DNA of 52,829 bases, from contig CAJMOT010000003.1 in NCBI GenBank assembly GCA_905214995.1, positions 1 through 52,829 on the forward strand, in the 5' to 3' direction. The position numbers and the translations under genes were made by a program. Below, in pieces: positions 51,716 through 52,829 of the stretch. This DNA comes from an uncultured bacterium (GTDB lineage: Bacteria > Verrucomicrobiota > Verrucomicrobiia > Opitutales > Intestinicryptomonadaceae). Positions within the stretch are counted from its first letter, which is position 1; each line of letters begins with the position of its first letter. Under the pieces are notes generated by a model. It was given only the letters and a program-made list of their open reading frames with translations, ran no database searches and was not told the origin of the DNA.

Positions 51716-52609
51716 ATGACTACCGATGAGTTTAAAAAGCTTTTCGAGGAAAAGCGGAGCGCGGTGGAATCCGCGATATTGAAATACCTCCCGCCGGCGG
51801 ACGCCCGCCCGCACATCGTCCACGAGGCGATGCGCTACTCGATGGAAGCCGGCGGAAAGAGAATCCGCCCGATGCTTCTGCTGGCCGCCCACGACATGTT
51901 CCCGTCCGCCGTCGACCCGCTGCCCGCGTGCGTGGCGATAGAATGCCTGCACACGTATTCGCTCATACACGACGACCTGCCCTGCATGGACAACTCCGAC
52001 CTGCGAAGGGGCAAGCCCACCTGCCACAAGAAATTTGACGAGACCATGGCGCTGCTTGCGGGCGACGCGCTTTTGACATACTCTTTCTGGCTGCTGGCCG
52101 ACGCATACAAGTCGAGGCCTGAAATCGCCGCGGGGCTGGTTCTCGACCTCGCCGACGCGGGCGGCAGCAAAAAGATGATCGGCGGGCAGGTCGAGGACGT
52201 GCTCGGCGAGCGCGACGGCAAAATGACCCCCGAAAAGCTCGACTTCATCCACCACAACAAAACCGCCGCCCTCATAACCGCCGCCGTCACCATGGGAATC
52301 AGGCTGGCGGACTCTTACGACGACGAAAAACTCGCCGCCGCGCGCGAAATCGGCAAAAACATCGGGCTCGCCTTCCAGGTGATAGACGACATTCTCGACG
52401 TGACGAGCGACGACGCGACGATGGGGAAAACCACAGGGCTCGACGCCGCAAACGAAAAGATGACATACGTCTCGCTCTACGGCGTGGAGAAATCGCGCGA
52501 AATAGCGGCATCCCTCACGGACAAAGCGGTGGCCGACTGCGAAAAGCTCAGCCCCGACTGCGGCTTCCTCAAAGCCCTCATTCTGTACATGCAAAACCGC
52601 ATAAACTGA
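51716..52609 (+). CDS. ispA: (2E,6E)-farnesyl diphosphate synthase
   Basis: 297 aa. First Asp-rich motif DDLPCMD is at 86-92 within HTYSLIHDDLPCMDNSDLRRG, the long bacterial FPPS form. Second is VIDDILD near 223-229. GGKRIRPML is at 46-54 and GGQVEDVLGER follows. It condenses IPP with DMAPP/GPP for quinones and undecaprenyl phosphate. Start at the ATG at 51716 with GGGAG 10 nt upstream; the open frame further upstream is shadow of the rhamnosidase. Confidence 0.93.
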   Translation: MTTDEFKKLFEEKRSAVESAILKYLPPADARPHIVHEAMRYSMEAGGKRIRPMLLLAAHDMFPSAVDPLPACVAIECLHTYSLIHDDLPCMDNSDLRRGKPTCHKKFDETMALLAGDALLTYSFWLLADAYKSRPEIAAGLVLDLADAGGSKKMIGGQVEDVLGERDGKMTPEKLDFIHHNKTAALITAAVTMGIRLADSYDDEKLAAAREIGKNIGLAFQVIDDILDVTSDDATMGKTTGLDAANEKMTYVSLYGVEKSREIAASLTDKAVADCEKLSPDCGFLKALILYMQNRIN

Positions 52610-52656
52610 CCTCCGCCGCCTCCGGCGCAAAATTTTTTCAAGAAAAAGGACACCGA

Positions 52657-52829
52657 ATGATAGTAGAACCCAAAGTAAAAGGATTTCTCTGCGTCACCGC
52701 CCACCCCGAGGGCTGCGCCGAAAACGTGCGCGAACAGATCGCCTACGTCAAAGGCAAGGGCGAAATAAAGGGCGGGTGCAAATCGGCCCTGATAATCGGC
52801 TCGTCCACGGGCTACGGGCTCGCGAGCCG
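52657..52829 (+). CDS. fabV: Enoyl-ACP reductase FabV (5' part)
   Basis: 57 codons, cut by the window end. MIVEPKVKGFLCVTAHPEGC and IKGGCKSALIIGSSTGYGLAS are the FabV N-terminus, with the NADH-binding glycine/serine loop. FabV is the triclosan-tolerant SDR-type last step of fatty-acid elongation (or trans-2-enoyl-CoA reductase). An AAGGA site lies 8 nt before the ATG. It follows ispA by 47 bp. Confidence 0.9.
   Translation, partial: MIVEPKVKGFLCVTAHPEGCAENVREQIAYVKGKGEIKGGCKSALIIGSSTGYGLAS

Noticed and set aside
1..52829. CRISPR array or cas genes
   Set aside because: No regularly spaced direct repeats were seen and no Cas-like protein is encoded.

Overview
The window is a Gram-negative bacterial chromosome segment. 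It has LPS heptose genes, O-chain assembly genes, an outer-membrane efflux lipoprotein and a phosphate porin. Coding is GC-rich with very tight gene packing (4-bp ATGA-type overlaps throughout). The porin type, the enlarged PstA and the GC-rich style fit Verrucomicrobiota (Opitutae-like) best. That assignment is inference; no rRNA or marker gene settles it. TGA is a normal stop codon here.

Layout. (1) 1-13677: surface polysaccharide locus. It holds an O-antigen ligase-like protein (partial), pyruvyl transferase, a ferredoxin-like F420-dehydrogenase-beta protein, Wzx flippase, acyltransferase, Wzy-like polymerase, two GT4 glycosyltransferases, UDP-GlcNAc 2-epimerase (wecB) and the ADP-heptose route (hldE, gmhB, gmhA) with a GT9 heptosyltransferase-like gene. 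(2) 14184-19990: a MacA/MacB-like tripartite efflux operon with an AraC regulator gene directly upstream. (3) 20478-29886: a full phosphate-starvation regulon. The porin, pstS, pstC, pstA, pstB and phoU run on the minus strand; phoR and phoB diverge on the plus strand. The divergent promoter region carries two copies of a 14-bp motif with 11-bp-phased direct repeats, which are good PHO-box candidates. (4) 29944-34744: a second sugar operon: acyl/aryl-CoA ligase-like, SDR, mannose-6-phosphate isomerase, a GDP-mannose-4,6-dehydratase homologue lacking catalytic residues, and GT2. It ends in a probable terminator.

(5) About 34.8-48.6 kb is an AT-richer accessory island. Its core is a six-gene, same-strand defence operon: hsdM, a 2-TM protein of unknown function, hsdS, an OLD-like ATPase/TOPRIM protein, hsdR and a GIY-YIG protein. 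Decayed genes surround it: an HTH regulator-like ORF, a DUF4268 nuclease-like gene, a HipA-like fragment, a small membrane-anchored ORF broken at two A-runs, and an HTH/GIY-YIG gene with one in-frame TGA. A tRNA-Arg(CCU) and an inverted copy of its 3' half lie in the island, as expected of past site-specific integration followed by rearrangement. (6) 48712-52829: core-like genes: secreted GH78 alpha-L-rhamnosidase, IspA and the start of FabV.

The best candidates for something new are the hsd operon with its two embedded accessory genes, the catalytically altered Gmd homologue, the Pho operator pair, and an intrinsic terminator with no gene in front of it (20227-20260), which may mark an unannotated small RNA.
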